Assembly: GCF_900460065.1 (NCBI RefSeq)
Contig: NZ_UAVD01000009.1
Location: 62,001 to 126,000, forward strand
DNA from: Streptomyces griseus
Lineage (GTDB): Bacteria > Actinomycetota > Actinomycetes > Streptomycetales > Streptomycetaceae
Length of the DNA: 64,000 bases
Reading direction: 5' to 3'
Positions within the stretch are counted from its first letter, which is position 1; each line of letters starts with the position of its first letter. The translations under genes and the position numbers were made by a program. The notes below the pieces were generated by a model. That model made no database searches, was not told where the DNA came from, and saw only the letters and a program-made list of their open reading frames with translations. This document shows, one piece after another, positions 52,001-63,600 of this stretch.

Positions 52001-55000
52001 ACCCCGGACAAGCCAACTACGCCGCCGCCAACGCCTACCTCGACGCACTCGCCCAACACCGCCACACCCAAGGACTCCCCGCCACCTCCATCGCCTGGGG
52101 ACTCTGGGCCAACACCAGCGGCACCACCCAACACCTCACCACCACCGACCACGCCCGCCTCACCCGCGACGGCATCACCCCCATCACCACCGAACACGGC
52201 ACCGCACTCTTCGACGCCGCACTCGGCCTCAACACCCCCACCACCATCGCCACCCCCCTCAACCTCACCACCATCAGCAAAAACCCCACCACCCACCCAC
52301 TCCTCCGCAACCTCATCCCCCGCCGCACCCCCACCACCACCGTGGTCGCGACGGACCAGGCGTCGCTGCTGACGCTGGTGCTGGAGAACGTGGCGACGAC
52401 CCTGGGGCACGCGGACGCGGGCGCGGTCGACGCGGGGACGGCGTTCCAGAGCCTCGGCTTCGACTCGCTCACCGCGGTGGAGCTGCGCAACCGTCTCGGC
52501 GCGGCCACCGGTCTGCGGCTGCCCGCCACGGTGACGTTCGACCATCCGTCGCCCGTGGCGCTCGCGGAGTTCCTGCACGGCAAGCTGTCGGGGCAGCGGA
52601 CCGGCCGCCAGGTGGAGGCGCGGGCGTCGGCGGACGAGCCGATCGCGATCGTCGGCATGGCCTGCCGGTACCCGGGCGACGTGAACACGCCGGAGGACCT
52701 GTGGAACATGCTGGTCTCGGGTTCGGAGGGCATCTCGGAATTCCCCGCGGACCGTGGTTGGGACCTGGACGCGGTGTACGACCCGGAGAGTTCCCGGGCG
52801 GGCACGACCTACTCGGCCGTGGGCGGGTTCCTGCACGACGCGGGCGACTTCGATCCGGCGTTCTTCGGCATCAGCCCGCGCGAGGCCGCCGCGATGGACC
52901 CGCAGCAGCGGTTGCTGCTGGAGACCTCCTGGGAGGCGCTGGAGAGCGCCGGCGTCGACCCGGTCTCGTTGCGCGGCAGCGACACCGGTGTGTTCGCCGG
53001 CGCGATGTACCGCGACTACGCCAGCCGGTTCACCACCGCCCCCAAGGGCAACGAGGACGTGGTGGGCACCGGCAACGCCGGAGCCGTGACGTCCGGTCGC
53101 GTCTCGTACGGGCTCGGCCTGGAAGGGCCGTCGATGACGGTCGACACCGCGTGCTCCTCCTCGTTGGTGGCCACACACCTTGCCGCCCAGGCGCTGCGGT
53201 CGGGCGAATGCTCGCTGGCGCTCGCCGGCGGTGTGACGATCATGGCGACGCCGGATCCGTTCGTGGAGTTCAGCCGTCAGCGGGGACTGGCGACGGACGG
53301 GCGTTGCAAGGCGTTCTCCGGCGACGCCGACGGCACCGGCATCTCCGAAGGGGTCGGCCTGCTCCTGCTGGAGCGGCTGTCCGACGCGGAGCGCAACGGC
53401 CGCCGGATCCTCGGAGTCGTGCGGGGTTCGGCGGTCAACCAGGACGGGGCGTCCAACGGACTGACCGCGCCCAACGGGCCGTCACAGGAGCGCGTCATCC
53501 TCCAGGCGCTGGCCAACGCCCGCCTGGAATCCGCCGATGTGGACGTCGTGGAGGCGCACGGCACCGGAACCACCCTCGGCGACCCGATCGAGGCCCAGGC
53601 CCTCCTCGCCACCTACGGCCAGGGCCGACCCGCCAACCGCCCCCTGCACCTCGGCTCCCTCAAGTCCAACATCGGCCACACCCAAGCGGCAGCCGGCGTC
53701 GGCGGCATCATCAAAATGATCATGGCCATGCGCCACGGCACCCTGCCCCGAACCCTCCACGTCTCCCAGCCCACCCCCCACGTCGACTGGACCACCGGAG
53801 CAGTCACCCTGCTCACCGAAAACCAGCCCTGGCCGGAACTCGAACGACCCCGCCGCGCCGCCGTCTCCTCCTTCGGCATCTCCGGCACCAACGCCCACCT
53901 CATCCTCGAACAACCCACCCCCACCCCGGCCACCCCGGCCACCACCGAACCCATCCCCTACCCCGTCTCCGCCAAGACCCCCCAAGCACTCCAGGCCCAG
54001 ATCACCGCCCTCCAGCACCACCTCACCGAACACCCCGAACTGGCCCCCGCCGACATCGCCCACACCCTCAACCACCGCACCCAGTTCGACCACCGAGCCC
54101 TCCTCCTCGACACCGAGGTGCTGGCCAGCGGTACGATCGGCACCGGCGGTCTGGCGTTCCTCTTCACCGGCCAGGGATCACAGCGCACCGGCATGGGCCA
54201 GGAACTCCACGCGACGTACCCGGTGTTCCGCGAAGCCCTCGAAGCGGCGATCGACGCGGTGGACGCCCACCTCGGTGACCAGAGCCTGCGGACGGTCTTC
54301 TTCGGAGAGACCAGCCTCCTCGACCGAACGCTCTACACACAGACCGCACTCTTCGCGCTGGAAACGGCCCTCTACCGCCTGTACGAGTCGTGGGGCATCA
54401 CCCCCGACCACCTGGTCGGCCACTCCATCGGCGAGATCACCGCCGCCCACGTCGCCGGCATCCTCACCCTCCCCGACGCGGCCAAGCTCGTCACCGCCCG
54501 CGCCACCCTCATGGACGCCCTCCCCCACACCGGCACCATGACCGCCATCGAAGCCACCGAAGAAGAAATCACCCCCCACCTCGACGACACGGTCGGCATC
54601 GCCGCCGTCAACGGCCCCCGCTCCATCGTCATCTCCGGCGACAACACGGCGAAGATCGCCGCCCACTTCGCCGACCGCAAGACCAAGCAACTGACGGTCA
54701 GCCACGCGTTCCACTCGCACCACATGGATCCGATGCTCGACGACTTCCGCGCCGTGGCCCGTACCCTCACCTACTCCGCACCGCGGATCCCGGTCGTCTC
54801 GACCGTGGCCGTCGACAGCGACCTGACCGACCCCGAGTACTGGGTCACCCAGGTCCGCGCGGCGGTCCGTTTCCACCACGCCGTCCAGGAGCTGGAGACG
54901 CGTGGCGTGACCACGTTCATCGAGCTCGGCCCCGACGGCGTTCTCACCGCACAGGCCCAGCAGTCGGCCGAGGGCACCTTCACCGCCGCACTGCGCCGGG

Positions 55001-57603
55001 GACGCGACGAGACGACCACCGTTCTCACCGCACTCGGCACCGCCTACGTCCACGGGCACACGATCACCGCCCCCCAGGGGGATCTGGTCGACCTGCCGAC
55101 GTACGCGTTCCAGCACGAGCGCTACTGGCTGGTGCCGACAGGCGGCGGCAACGCGACCGAGCTCGGCCTGGGCGAGAGCGGGCACCCGTTGCTGGGCGGA
55201 CTGCTCCGACTGGCGGACGGTGAGAGCACGGTGCTGACCGGGCGGTTGTCACCGTCGTCATGGCTCGCGGACCACCAGGTACGCGGCACGGTCGTCGTCC
55301 CCGGCACGGCCCTGGTCGACCTGGCCCTGCACGCGGGCGAACTCGCCGGCCTCAGCACCCTGGACGAACTGGTCATCGAAGCCCCGATGCTGCTCACCGA
55401 GGCCCTCCAGGTCCAGGTCAAGGTCGTCGACGACACCGTGACCATCCACTCCCGCACCGACGCCGACTGGACCCTCCACGCCACCGGCACCCTCGGCTCC
55501 ACCCCCGTCACACCCCAGGAATTCACCTGGCCCCCCACCGGCTCGCCGCTCGACGTGGACGAGCTGTACGTCACGCTCACCCAGCGCGGACTGGAGTACG
55601 GCCCGGTGTTCCAGGGCCTCACCCAGGCGTGGCGCGACGGTGAGGTGCTCTACGCCGAAGTCCGGGTTCCGGAGCACGGTTTCGGCCTGCACCCGGCGCT
55701 GCTGGACGCCGCGCTGCACCCGTCCGCGGCCACCGCGGACACCCTGGCGCTGCCGTTCTCCTGGAACGGCGTCACCCTGCACACCAGGGAGGCCGGGACC
55801 CTGCGCGTCCGGCTGGCGCCCGAGGCCGGCGACGGACTGAGCCTCCACGCCGTCGACGAGAACGGCGCCCCCGTCATCACGGTCGAGCGCCTCGTCACCC
55901 GCCCCGTCGGCACCGAGCTCACCGCACCCACCGACGGCCTGTTCCAGTTGTCCTGGCCTCAGGTCACCCCCACGACCCGAACCACCGAACACACCCTCAT
56001 CGAAGTCCCCACCGGCAACGTCCACGACGTCACCGAACACATCCTCACCACCCTCCAGACCCACCTCACCGACACCACCGACAACCACCTCATCATCCTC
56101 ACCCGCAACGCCGTCAACACCCCCACACCCGACCTCGCAGCCGCCGCCGTCTGGGGACTCGTCCGCACCGCACAAACCGAACACCCCGACCGCATCACCC
56201 TCATCGACACCGACGACACCCTCGACCCCACCACCCTCACCGGCAACGAACCCCAACTCACCATCCGCAACGGCAAAACCCACGCACCCCGCCTCACCAA
56301 AACCCCCACCCCACAACCCCCCACCTGGCACCCCGACGACACCGTCCTCATCACCGGCGGCACCGGCACCCTCGGCACCATCCTCACCCGCCACCTCATC
56401 GAAACCCACCACATCAAAAACATCATCCTCGTCAGCCGACAAGGCAAAACCCCCCACACCCTCACCGACCTCAACGCCAACATCACCACCACCGCCTGCG
56501 ACACCACCAACCGCGAAGCACTCCACCAACTCATCACCAACACCCCCAACCTCACCGCCGTCATCCACACCGCAGGCATCGTCGACGACGCACTCCTCAC
56601 CAACCTCACCCCCCAACAACTCCACACCGTCCTCGCCACCAAAACCGACACCGCCCACCACCTCCACGAACTCACCCAACACCTCAACCTCAAAGCCTTC
56701 GTCCTCTACTCCTCACTCGCCGGCACCCTCGGCAACCCCGGACAAGCCAACTACGCCGCCGCCAACGCCTACCTCGACGCACTCGCCCAACACCGCCACA
56801 CCCAAGGACTCCCCGCCACCTCCATCGCCTGGGGACTCTGGGCCAACACCAGCGGCACCACCCAACACCTCACCACCACCGACCACGCCCGCCTCACCCG
56901 CGACGGCATCACCCCCATCACCACCGAACACGGCACCGCACTCTTCGACGCCGCACTCGGCCTCAACACCCCCACCACCATCGCCACCCCCCTCAACCTC
57001 ACCACCATCAGCAAAAACCCCACCACCCACCCACTCCTCCGCAACCTCATCCCCCGCCGCACCCCCACCACCACCGTGCGGCAGGAGGACAGCAGGGCGT
57101 TCGGCGCCTCGCTCGTCGGTCTCGACGAGGCGGAGCAGCAGGCCCGGGTGCTGGACCTGGTGCGGTCGCAGGTCGCGGCCGTACTGGGCCACAACGACGC
57201 CGGCGCGATCCCTCCGGACATCGCGTTCGAGCAGCTCGGCTTCGACTCGCTCACCGCGGTGGAGCTGCGCAACCAGCTCACCAGGGCCACCGGCGTACAG
57301 CTGTCGGCGACGCTGGTCTTCGACCACCCCACGGCGACGGCGCTGGCCGGGCACCTGCGCGACACGCTCGCGCCCAGTGGCCGCAAGGCCGCCCGGGCCA
57401 AGCTCGACGAGGTCGCGGCGCTGCTGTCGACGCTCGTCGTGGAAGCCGACGACCACTCGCTCATCACCGAGCACATCGAGGATCTCCTCGCCCAGTGGCG
57501 CGGTACGGGGGACGGTCCCGCCTCCCCCGCCGACGACTCCGATCTCAACGCAGCGAGTGACGAAGAGCTGTTCAGCCTCGTCGAATCGAACAGGAAGGCC
57601 TGA
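43072..57603 (+). CDS. Type I modular PKS: modules 2-4, each KS-AT-DH-KR-ACP
   Basis: 4843 residues. An N-terminal coiled-coil docking segment (1-32) receives the first PKS. Module 2: KS C207, AT S627 with HAFH at 724 (malonyl), DH H919/D1063, KR Y1391, ACP S1547. Module 3: KS C1776, AT S2204 with HAFH 2297, DH H2492/D2635, KR glycine loop from 2851 and Y2983, ACP S3132. Module 4: KS C3361, AT S3785 with HAFH 3878, DH H4068/D4212, KR from 4429 and Y4561, ACP S4726. All KRs carry LDD or VDD (B-type), so trans double bonds are expected. The module 2 KR has TGGALG at 1266-1271, lacking two residues of TGGxGxxG, and other short deletions. Modules 3 and 4 share a near-identical 1.1-kb KR block. 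A C-terminal docking domain occupies 4770-4843. Confidence 0.96.
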   Translation: MSEEQKLRDYLGRVTAQLKQAKRTLQNLEAAQNEPIAIVGMACRYPGGVRSPEDLWRLVDSGEDAISEFPANRGWDLDALFDTDPDRSGTSYTREGGFLYDADEFDADFFGVSPREATATDPQQRLLLESAWQVLESAAIRPDSLRGSDTGVFVGVMSQEYGPSLLHPSVDGTDGFLLTGNQNSVASGRIAYTLGFEGPAVTVDTACSSSLVGVHLAVQALRAGECSLALAGGVAVMSTPGFFIEFSRQRGLSPDGRSKSFAAAANGTGWSEGVGMLALARLSDAERLGYRVLGLVRGSAINQDGKSSQLSAPNGPAQQRVMRQALASARLTASDVDVVEAHGTGTVLGDPIEAQAVIATYGQDRESPLWLGSLKSNIGHTQAAAGVGGIIKMIMAMRHGVLPRTLHVDEPTPHVDWSAGSVELLTKARPWPELERPRRAGVSSFGISGTNAHVVLEAVPVAEPAEPGESVEPGGAARVPYLVSARTPDALRAQIDRLRHHLDRHPGLSPADVGFSLAERTQFTHRAALLGDATLAEGQAGRGGLAFLFTGQGSQRTGMGRELYETYPVFREALDAALTALGIQDEFFTGDLDRTRLTQPALFALETALYRLYESWGITPDHLVGHSIGEITAAHVAGILTLPDAARLVTARATLMDALPHTGTMTAIEATEEEITPHITDGVSIAAVNGPTSVVISGDTDATERITEHFRTQGRRTKALTVSHAFHSHHMEPMLDDFRAVARTLSYSAPRIPIVSTVAVDSDLTDPDYWVTQIREAVRFHHAVVELENHGVTTFIELGPDGVLTAQAQQSADGVFAAALRSSQDEVTSTLTALGTAYTHGRVPDAQALYGDAHRVELPSYAFQRQRYWLTAGVTSADATDLGQTPTDHPLLSSVVRPADSDTVLFTGRLTPGTWLDDHTVLGTAIVPGAALVDLSLHAAGESGFATLDELVVEAPMVLTEALQVQVKVVDDSVTIHSRTDGDWTLHATGTLSNDTVPRADLAWPPVAEPIDVAEMYAELGAAGLAYGPAFRNVTAAWRTAAAVFAEVAVEKHDFGVHPALLDAALHPLAATADGLALPFAWQGVRLHSPGATALRVRVDLGTNAVHAVDAEGAPVLTVSSLATRPVTADQLATRTDGLYERTWVPVTPVPVPHTVLDVPDGTVHDVTARVLSALQEKLAGDGTVAVVRRGDDLSAAAVEGLVRSAQAEHPGRIVLVDTDGSVDLATVVGDEPHVSVRAGAVLAPRLARSTGRGPAPTWDGTVLITGGALGTLLARHLVERHGVRDVVLASRSGRDPGMAHVRGVACDVTDREALKALLDGLPDLAAVVHTAGVLDDGPIDTLTPQRLDAVLRPKTAAWHLHDLTRERDLKAFVLYSSVAGTFGTAGQANYAAANSYLDALARLRHREGLPAVSLAWGMWDDGMASELSDADRARLAREGFLPITAEHGLAMLDTALGLDVPTLVASPLNLAAFRDEAPALLRGLVRTTRRAVPAGNLADRVTGLSEDEQRAVVLDVVRENVAAVLGHTDPGAIDADAQFGALGFDSLMSIELRNKLSAATGTKLSGTVIFDHPTPDALAEFVRVTLTGSRVVRAAAVATTAVTDDPIAVVGMACRFPGGVTSPEDLWRLVADGVDAIGEFPADRGWPDLYHPDAERTGTSYVKHGGFLYEADAFDPEFFGISPREATAMDPQHRLLLETAWHALEGTGIAPASLRGSRTGVYTGLMHYDYAPRVGQYAAAMEGFVSTSSAASVASGRISYTLGLEGPAVTIDTACSSSITATHLAAQALRTGEVSLALAGGATVMANPDVFVEFSRQRGLAQDGRSKPFSADADGTSWSEGAGVLVLERLSDAVRNGHTVHAVIRGSAVNQDGASNGLTAPNGPSQERVILQALANARLESADVDVVEAHGTGTTLGDPIEAQALLATYGQGRPANRPLHLGSLKSNIGHTQAAAGVGGIIKMIMAMRHGTLPRTLHVSQPTPHVDWTTGAVTLLTENQPWPELERPRRAAVSSFGISGTNAHLILEQPTPTPATPATTEPTPAAPATPLTTEPTPYPVSAKTPQALQAQITALQHHLTEHPDLAPADIAHTLNHRTQFDHRALLLDTEVLASGTIGTGGLAFLFTGQGSQRTGMGRELYETYPVFREALDAALTALGIQDEFFTGDLDRTRLTQPALFALETALYRLYESWGITPDHLVGHSIGEITAAHVAGILTLPDAARLVTARATLMDALPHTGTMTAIEATEEEITPHLDDTVGIAAVNGPRSIVISGDDTAGVAARFPDRRTKKLTVSHAFHSHHMDAMLDDFRVTAEQLTYEQPSIPIVPTVATDLAMTDPEYWVTQIRSAVRFHHAVVELENRGVTTFIELGPDGVLTAQAQQSAEGTFTAALRRGRDETTTALTALGTAYVHGRALTTPHGAQLSDLPGYAFQRQSYWLTRTSGNAAGLGVGASGHPLLGGLLRLADGESTDGESTVLTGRLSPSSWLADHQVRGTVVVPGTALVDLALHAGELAGLSTLDELVIEAPMLLTEALQVQVKVVDDTVTIHSRTDADWTLHATGTLGSTPVTPQEFTWPQGQELDTSGIYAMLADLGLDYGPVFQGLTRAWRDGEVLYAEVEVPEHGFGLHPALLDAALHPSAATADTLALPFSWNGVTLYATGATTLRVRITPSDEGLALHAVDPSGQPVLTVDRLVTRPVGAELTARTDGLFQLSWPQVTPTTRTTEHTLIEVPTGNVHDVTEHILTTLQTHLTDTTDNHLIILTRNAVNTPTPDLAAAAVWGLVRTAQTEHPDRITLIDTDDTLDPTTLTGNEPQLTIRNGKTHAPRLTKTPTPQPPTWHPDDTVLITGGTGTLGTILTRHLIETHHIKNIILVSRQGKTPHTLTDLNANITTTACDTTNREALHQLITNTPNLTAVIHTAGIVDDALLTNLTPQQLHTVLATKTDTAHHLHELTQHLNLKAFVLYSSLAGTLGNPGQANYAAANAYLDALAQHRHTQGLPATSIAWGLWANTSGTTQHLTTTDHARLTRDGITPITTEHGTALFDAALGLNTPTTIATPLNLTTISKNPTTHPLLRNLIPRRTPTTTVVATDQASLLTLVLENVATTLGHADAGAVDAGTAFQSLGFDSLTAVELRNRLGAATGLRLPATVTFDHPSPVALAEFLHGKLSGQRTGRQVEARASADEPIAIVGMACRYPGDVNTPEDLWNMLVSGSEGISEFPADRGWDLDAVYDPESSRAGTTYSAVGGFLHDAGDFDPAFFGISPREAAAMDPQQRLLLETSWEALESAGVDPVSLRGSDTGVFAGAMYRDYASRFTTAPKGNEDVVGTGNAGAVTSGRVSYGLGLEGPSMTVDTACSSSLVATHLAAQALRSGECSLALAGGVTIMATPDPFVEFSRQRGLATDGRCKAFSGDADGTGISEGVGLLLLERLSDAERNGRRILGVVRGSAVNQDGASNGLTAPNGPSQERVILQALANARLESADVDVVEAHGTGTTLGDPIEAQALLATYGQGRPANRPLHLGSLKSNIGHTQAAAGVGGIIKMIMAMRHGTLPRTLHVSQPTPHVDWTTGAVTLLTENQPWPELERPRRAAVSSFGISGTNAHLILEQPTPTPATPATTEPIPYPVSAKTPQALQAQITALQHHLTEHPELAPADIAHTLNHRTQFDHRALLLDTEVLASGTIGTGGLAFLFTGQGSQRTGMGQELHATYPVFREALEAAIDAVDAHLGDQSLRTVFFGETSLLDRTLYTQTALFALETALYRLYESWGITPDHLVGHSIGEITAAHVAGILTLPDAAKLVTARATLMDALPHTGTMTAIEATEEEITPHLDDTVGIAAVNGPRSIVISGDNTAKIAAHFADRKTKQLTVSHAFHSHHMDPMLDDFRAVARTLTYSAPRIPVVSTVAVDSDLTDPEYWVTQVRAAVRFHHAVQELETRGVTTFIELGPDGVLTAQAQQSAEGTFTAALRRGRDETTTVLTALGTAYVHGHTITAPQGDLVDLPTYAFQHERYWLVPTGGGNATELGLGESGHPLLGGLLRLADGESTVLTGRLSPSSWLADHQVRGTVVVPGTALVDLALHAGELAGLSTLDELVIEAPMLLTEALQVQVKVVDDTVTIHSRTDADWTLHATGTLGSTPVTPQEFTWPPTGSPLDVDELYVTLTQRGLEYGPVFQGLTQAWRDGEVLYAEVRVPEHGFGLHPALLDAALHPSAATADTLALPFSWNGVTLHTREAGTLRVRLAPEAGDGLSLHAVDENGAPVITVERLVTRPVGTELTAPTDGLFQLSWPQVTPTTRTTEHTLIEVPTGNVHDVTEHILTTLQTHLTDTTDNHLIILTRNAVNTPTPDLAAAAVWGLVRTAQTEHPDRITLIDTDDTLDPTTLTGNEPQLTIRNGKTHAPRLTKTPTPQPPTWHPDDTVLITGGTGTLGTILTRHLIETHHIKNIILVSRQGKTPHTLTDLNANITTTACDTTNREALHQLITNTPNLTAVIHTAGIVDDALLTNLTPQQLHTVLATKTDTAHHLHELTQHLNLKAFVLYSSLAGTLGNPGQANYAAANAYLDALAQHRHTQGLPATSIAWGLWANTSGTTQHLTTTDHARLTRDGITPITTEHGTALFDAALGLNTPTTIATPLNLTTISKNPTTHPLLRNLIPRRTPTTTVRQEDSRAFGASLVGLDEAEQQARVLDLVRSQVAAVLGHNDAGAIPPDIAFEQLGFDSLTAVELRNQLTRATGVQLSATLVFDHPTATALAGHLRDTLAPSGRKAARAKLDEVAALLSTLVVEADDHSLITEHIEDLLAQWRGTGDGPASPADDSDLNAASDEELFSLVESNRKA
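44743..45509 (+). repeat. AT-domain repeat, module 2 copy
   Basis: About 770 bases nearly identical in DNA to the module 5 AT at 59263-60029 (offset 14520). Its first 400 bases also match the module 3 AT. Codon choice is strongly C-ending, with GAA and AAA used unusually often. Confidence 0.8.
46867..46884 (+). other. Shortened NADPH-binding loop of the module 2 ketoreductase
   Basis: The codons read T-G-G-A-L-G where the other four KRs in the cluster read T-G-G-T-G-x-L-G, an in-frame loss of six bases. The beta3 region after SRSGRDPG is 5-8 residues shorter than in the sibling KRs, and one residue is missing after the conserved Lys (PKTAAW). Catalytic Tyr and Asn are retained. Confidence 0.75.
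48671..49190 (+). repeat. KS C-terminal/linker repeat, module 3 copy
   Basis: About 520 bases matching module 4 (53426-53945, offset 4755) almost exactly and module 5 (about 58640-59018). Module 3 then has a 39-base insertion in the proline-threonine linker that the others lack. Confidence 0.8.
49474..49870 (+). repeat. AT-domain repeat, module 3 copy (N-terminal half)
   Basis: Matches the module 2 AT at offset 4731 through the GHSIGE and ATEEEITPH region; after that the sequence diverges before rejoining near the HAFH motif, a mosaic pattern. Confidence 0.75.
50473..50502 (+). repeat. 15-bp tandem duplication in the module 3 DH
   Basis: GACGGTGAGAGCACG occurs twice in a row, encoding [10 protein letters not shown]. 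The module 4 DH has a single copy at the equivalent position, so this is a recent in-frame slippage duplication. Confidence 0.9.
51199..52343 (+). repeat. 1.1-kb KR repeat, module 3 copy
   Basis: 1145 bases matching 55933-57077 at a constant offset of 4734; the only difference I noticed is T51246 versus A55980 (synonymous). It encodes the whole KR with its flanks, and its coding strand is very poor in G and T compared with the rest of the gene. Confidence 0.9.
53426..53945 (+). repeat. KS C-terminal/linker repeat, module 4 copy
   Basis: Counterpart of 48671-49190. It spans the KS region from [12 protein letters not shown] to the post-KS linker. Confidence 0.8.
55933..57077 (+). repeat. 1.1-kb KR repeat, module 4 copy
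   Basis: Counterpart of 51199-52343. Sharp edges on both sides, where the ACP-proximal and DH-proximal sequences differ between modules, suggest gene conversion or a recent block duplication. Confidence 0.9.
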
Positions 57604-57609
57604 CCGGCA

Positions 57610-60600
57610 ATGGCGAACGAAGCGAAGCTCCGCGAGTACCTCAAGAAGGCGATCGCCGACACCCGCCAGGCCCAGCACGAGTTGCAGGAGGTGCAGGGTG
57701 CGGCGAGCGAGCCGATCGCGGTCATCGGCATGGCGTGCAGGTTCCCCGGGGGTGTGACGGACCCGGAGGGCCTCTGGCGGCTGGTGGCCGATGGCCGGGA
57801 CGGCATGACGGACTTCCCGGTCAACCGCGGCTGGGACAACGAGGGCATCTACGATCCGAACCCGGAGGCGGTCGGCACGACCTATGTGCGCACGGGCGGG
57901 TTCCTGCACGACGCCGACGCGTTCGACCCCGAGTTCTTCGGGATCTCGCCCCGCGAGGCGACGGCGATGGATCCGCAGCACCGGCTGCTGCTGGAGACGG
58001 CATGGGAGACGCTGGAGGACGCGGGCATCGCCCCGCAGTCGTTGCACGGCAGCAAGACCGGCGTCTACACGGGCGTGATGTACCACGACTACTCCTCACG
58101 GGTCAGCGAGGTGCCGGCGGCGCTGGAGGGCCTGATCGGCCCGGGCAACGCGGGGTCGATCGCGTCCGGTCGCATCTCCTACACGCTGGGCCTGGAGGGT
58201 CCGGCCGTGACGATCGACACGGCGTGCTCCTCGTCGCTGGTGGCGACGCACCTGGCGGTGCAGGCGCTGCGTACGGGTGAGGTGTCCTACGCGCTGAGCG
58301 GCGGCATCGCGGTCATGGCGACGCCGGAGACGTTCGTGGAGTTCAGCCGGCAGCGGGGGCTCGCGGCCGACGGGCGCTGCAAGGCGTTCTCCGGCGACGC
58401 GGACGGCACCATCTGGGGCGAAGGGGTCGGGCTGCTGATGCTGGAGCGGCTGTCGGACGCGGTGCGCAACGGGCACACCGTCCACGCGGTCATCCGGGGT
58501 TCGGCGGTCAACCAGGACGGGGCGTCCAACGGACTGACCGCGCCCAACGGGCCGTCACAGGAGCGGGTCATCCAGTCGGCGCTGAAGAACGCGCGCCTGT
58601 CGGTGTCCGATGTGGACGTGGTGGAAGCGCACGGCACCGGCACCACCCTCGGCGACCCGATCGAGGCCCAGGCCCTCCTCGCCACCTACGGCCAGGGCCG
58701 ACCCGCCAACCGCCCCCTGCACCTCGGCTCCCTCAAGTCCAACATCGGCCACACCCAAGCGGCAGCCGGCGTCGGCGGCATCATCAAAATGATCATGGCC
58801 ATGCGCCACGGCACCCTGCCCCGAACCCTCCACGTCTCCCAGCCCACCCCCCACGTCGACTGGACCACCGGAGCAGTCACCCTGCTCACCGAAAACCAGC
58901 CCTGGCCGGACACCGACCGACCCCGCCGCGCCGCCGTCTCCTCCTTCGGCATCTCCGGCACCAACGCCCACCTCATCCTCGAACAACCCACCCCCACCCC
59001 GGCCACCCCGGCCACCACCGAACCCACCCCCTACCCCGTCTCCGCCAAGACCCCCCAAGCCCTCCAGGCCCAGATCACCGCCCTCCAGCACCACCTCACC
59101 GAACACCCCGAACTGGCCCCCGCCGACATCGCCCACACCCTCAACCACCGCACCCAGTTCGACCACCGAGCCCTCCTCCTCGGCACCGAGGAACTCACCC
59201 GGGGGGCCGTCGGCACCGGCCGACTCGCCTACCTCTTCACCGGCCAGGGTGCACAGCACTCGGGTATGGGCCGCGAGCTGTACGAGACCTACCCGGTGTT
59301 CCGGGAGGCGCTGGACGCCGCGCTCACCGCACTCGGCATCCAGGACGAGTTCTTCACCGGCGACCTCGACCGCACCCGCCTCACCCAACCCGCACTCTTC
59401 GCCCTGGAAACCGCCCTCTACCGCCTGTACGAGTCCTGGGGCATCACGCCGGACCACCTCGTCGGCCACTCCATCGGCGAAATCACCGCCGCCCACGTCG
59501 CCGGCATCCTCACCCTCCCCGACGCAGCCCGCCTCGTCACCGCCCGCGCCACCCTCATGGACGCCCTCCCCCACACCGGCACCATGACCGCCATCGAAGC
59601 CACCGAAGAAGAAATCACCCCCCACCTCGACGACACGGTCGGCATCGCCGCCGTCAACGGCCCCCGCTCCATCGTCATCTCCGGCGACACCGACGCCACC
59701 CAAAGAATCACCGAGCACTTCCGCACCCAGGGACGCCGCACCAAAGCACTCACCGTCAGCCACGCCTTCCACTCGCACCACATGGAACCGATGCTCGACG
59801 ACTTCCGCACCGTGGCCCGTACCCTCACCTACACCCCACCACGGATCCCCATCGTCTCGACCGTGGCCGTCGACAGCGACCTGACCGACCCCGACTACTG
59901 GGTCACCCAGATCCGTGAGGCCGTCCGCTTCCACCACGCCGTGGTGGAACTGGCGAACCACGGCACCACCACCTTCATCGAACTCGGCCCCGACGGCGTC
60001 CTCACCGCACAGGCCCAGCAATCCGCCGAGGGCACCTTCACCGCCGCACTGCGCCGGGGACGCGACGAGACCACCACCGCCCTCACCGCACTCGGCGCCG
60101 CCTACGTCCACGGCCGCACCCTCACCACACCCCACGGCGCACAGCTCAGCGACCTCCCCGGCTACGCCTTCCAGCGACAGAGCTACTGGATGGAGGCCCC
60201 CCGGAGCGCCCAGAACGCCGCGGCGCTCGGCCAGACCTCGGTGGAGCATCCGCTGCTGTCCAGCCTGATCCACGCGGTGGACAGCGAAACGACCCTGTTC
60301 ACCGGGCAGATCTCACGGAGCTCGCACCCGTGGCTCGCCGATCACACGGTGATGGGCAACGTGATCGTGCCCGGCACCGCGCTCATCGAGCTGGCGATCC
60401 ACGCCGGGGACCGGGCCGGGTTCGACACCGTCGACGAGATGCTGATCGCGGCGCCGCTGTTCCTCACCGACGAGGCCGTGCAGCTCCAGGTGGCGCTCAA
60501 GGACAACACGGTCTCCATCCACTCGCGTTCGGGCGACCGCGCGTGGGATCTGCACGCCACGGCGACGCTCAGCACCACCGCGGCGTCCGCCGAGACCCTC

Positions 60601-63600
60601 GCGTGGCCGCCCCAGGGGCAGCCCGTGCCGATCGAGGACGTGTACCCCGCGCTGGAGCGCATCGGGCTCGGCTACGGGCCCGCGTTCCAGGGGCTGACCG
60701 CCGCCTGGCGGTCCGGCGACGCGCTGTTCGTCGAGATCGCGCTGCCGGAGGCGGTGCACGACGCGGCCTTCGGTATCCACCCGGCGCTCCTCGACTCGGC
60801 GCTGCACGCGTACGCGCACCAGCACGCCGTCGACGGCGGCATCAGCCTGCCGTTCTCCTGGAACGGCGTACGGCTGCACGCCTCGGGTGCCACGGCGCTC
60901 CGCGCCCGGATCACCCCGGCCGGCGAGGGCGGGCTCGCCCTGCACGCCGTGGACCACGCCGGTCAGCCGGTCGTCTCGGTCGCGCAGCTCGCGACCCGGC
61001 CGGTCAGCGCCGATCAGCTCCAGATGCGCACGTCGTCCGCCGAACAGCTGCTCGTGCCGAGCTGGCAGCCCCTCACCCTGCCGGTCGACGCGCCCGAGGC
61101 GCCCCACCAGGTGCTGTCCGTGCCCCGCGGCGGGGAGCTGCACGAGGTCACCGAGTACGTGCTGACCGCGTTGCGGGAATGGCTGGCGCTCGACACCGAT
61201 GACGTTCTCGTGGTCCACACGCACGACGCGGTGGACACCGGCACGCCGGACCTGGCCGCGGCGGCGGTGTGGGGTCTGGTGAGGTCGGCCCAGACGGAGA
61301 ACCCCGGGCGGATCGTGCTGCTCGACGGTGGCTTCGACGCCACCGTGATCGGCGGTGCCGTCGCCGTCGAGGAGAACCAACTGCTCGTGCGCGGCGACGA
61401 GGTCAGGGCCGCCCGGCTGATCCGGCCCGACACGGACGCGCTGCTGCCCGTGCCGGACGGCCCCTGGCAACTGGTGTCGACGGGGGCGGGCACGCTGGAG
61501 ACGCTGGCCATCACCGCGGACGAGCGGGTGTCCCGGCCGCTGCTCCCGGGTGAGGTGCGACTGGAGGTCCGTGCGTCCGGCGTCAACTTCCGTGACGTGC
61601 TGATCGCGCTGGGCATGTACCCGCACGACCCGCTGCCGCCGCTCGGCGGTGAGGTCGCGGGCATCGTGATCGAGGTCGCGCCGGACGTCACCACGATGGC
61701 CGTGGGCGACCGGGTGTTCGGTCTCGCGGAGGGGACGTTCTCGCGGCAGGCCGTCGGGGACCACCGGGCGCTGCACGCGATGCCGGGCTGCTGGACGTTC
61801 ACCCAGGCGGCGACCGCTCCGATCGTCTGGATGACCGCGCTGCTGGGTCTCAAGAACATCGCCGGACTGTCGGCGGGCGAGAAGGTCCTCATCCACGCCG
61901 GTACCGGCGGCGTCGGCATGGCGGCGATCCAGCTGGCCCGCCACTACGGCGCGGAGGTGTACGCGACGGCCAGCCTGCCGAAGTGGGACGTGCTGCGGTC
62001 GCTGGGCGTCGACGACCGTCACATCGCCGACTCCCGCACGCTGGACTTCGAGGAGCACATCCTCCGTGAGACCGGCGGCAGCGGTGTCGACGTGGTGCTG
62101 GACTCGCTCGCGGGCGACTTCGTGGACGCCTCGCTGCGGCTGCTGCCGCGCGGCGGCCGCTTCCTGGAGATCGGCAAGACCGACATCCGGGACGCCGACG
62201 AGGTGGCGCTGCGGCACACCGGCGTCGCGTACACCGCCTACGACCTCAACGCCAGCGACCCGGACACCCTCCAGGCGCTGCTCGCCGAGCTGTACGACCT
62301 GTTCGAGCGGCAGGTGCTCACCGCGCTGCCGGTGCGGGCCTGGCCGGTGCCCCAGGCGCCCGCCGTCTTCCGGTACATGGGGCAGGCCAAGCACACCGGC
62401 AAGATCGCCCTCACCGTCGACCGGCCGCTCGACCCCGAGGGCACGGTGCTCATCACCGGTGGTACCGGCACGCTCGGCGCGATCCTCGCGAAGCACCTGG
62501 TGGAGCGGCACGGCGTCCGCCGGCTGCTGCTGACCAGTCGGCGCGGGCACGCCCCGGAGCTGGCGGCGGAGCTCACCGGGCTGGGCGCCGAGGTGACGGT
62601 CGCGGCGTGCGACGCCAGTGACCGGGAGGCGCTCGCCGCGCTCCTGGCGGGGGTGGAGAACCTCACGGGCGTCGTGCACACGGCGGGTGTGCTGGACGAT
62701 GCGATGGTCACCAACCTGACGCCCGAGCAGCTGCACGTGGTGCTGCGCAACAAGGCGGACGCCGCGTGGCACCTGCACGAGCTGACCCGGGACCGCGACC
62801 TCGCCGCGTTCGTCCTGTACTCCTCGATGGCCGGTACGTTGGGTGGTCCCGGCCAGGGCAACTACGCCGCCGCCAACGCCTACCTCGACGCCCTCGCGCA
62901 CCACCGCCGTGAGCGGGGGCTGCCCGCGGTGTCCATGGCGTGGGGCCTGTGGGAGGACGCGAGCGCGATGAGCGCGCACCTCACGGCGACCGACCTGGCC
63001 CGGATGGCCCGCGAGGGCTTCCCCGCGATCAGCGCCGCGCAGGGCGTCGAGATGTTCGACGCCGCTCTCACGCTCGGCCAGGCCGCGGTGCTCACCGCGC
63101 CGATCACCCTGTCGTCGCTGCGCGGTGAGGTGGCGCCGGTGCTGCGGGCCCTCGTCCGTACGCCGTCGCGGCGGACCGCGAGCGCCCGGACCGCGGACAC
63201 CGACGCCCTGGCGAGTGCGCTGGCCGCCCGCGACGAGGCCGGCCGGCTGGAACTGCTGCTCGGCATCGTGCGGGAGCACGTCGCGTACACGCTCGGCCAC
63301 AGCGGCGGCGACGCGGTCGACCCCGAGACTCCCTTCAAGGAGATCGGTTTCGACTCGCTCACCGCCGTGGAGCTGCGCAACCGCCTGAGTGCGGCGACCG
63401 GGGTCCGGCTGCCCGCGACGATCATCTTCGACCACCCGACGGCCGCCGCCATGGCAGCGTTCCTGCGGTCGAAGCTCACCGGCGGGGCCAGTGCCGCCGC
63501 ACCGGTCGTGCGCGCGGTCGTGACCGACGACGAGCCGATCGCCATCGTCTCCATGGCCTGCCGCCTCCCCGGCGACGTGCGCACGCCGGAGGACCTGTGG

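Noticed and set aside
51199-52343. Considered an assembly artefact for the perfect KR repeat
   Set aside because: Unique sequence flanks each copy, with different DH and ACP regions, and at least one base differs, so two real copies are the simpler reading; long reads would settle it.
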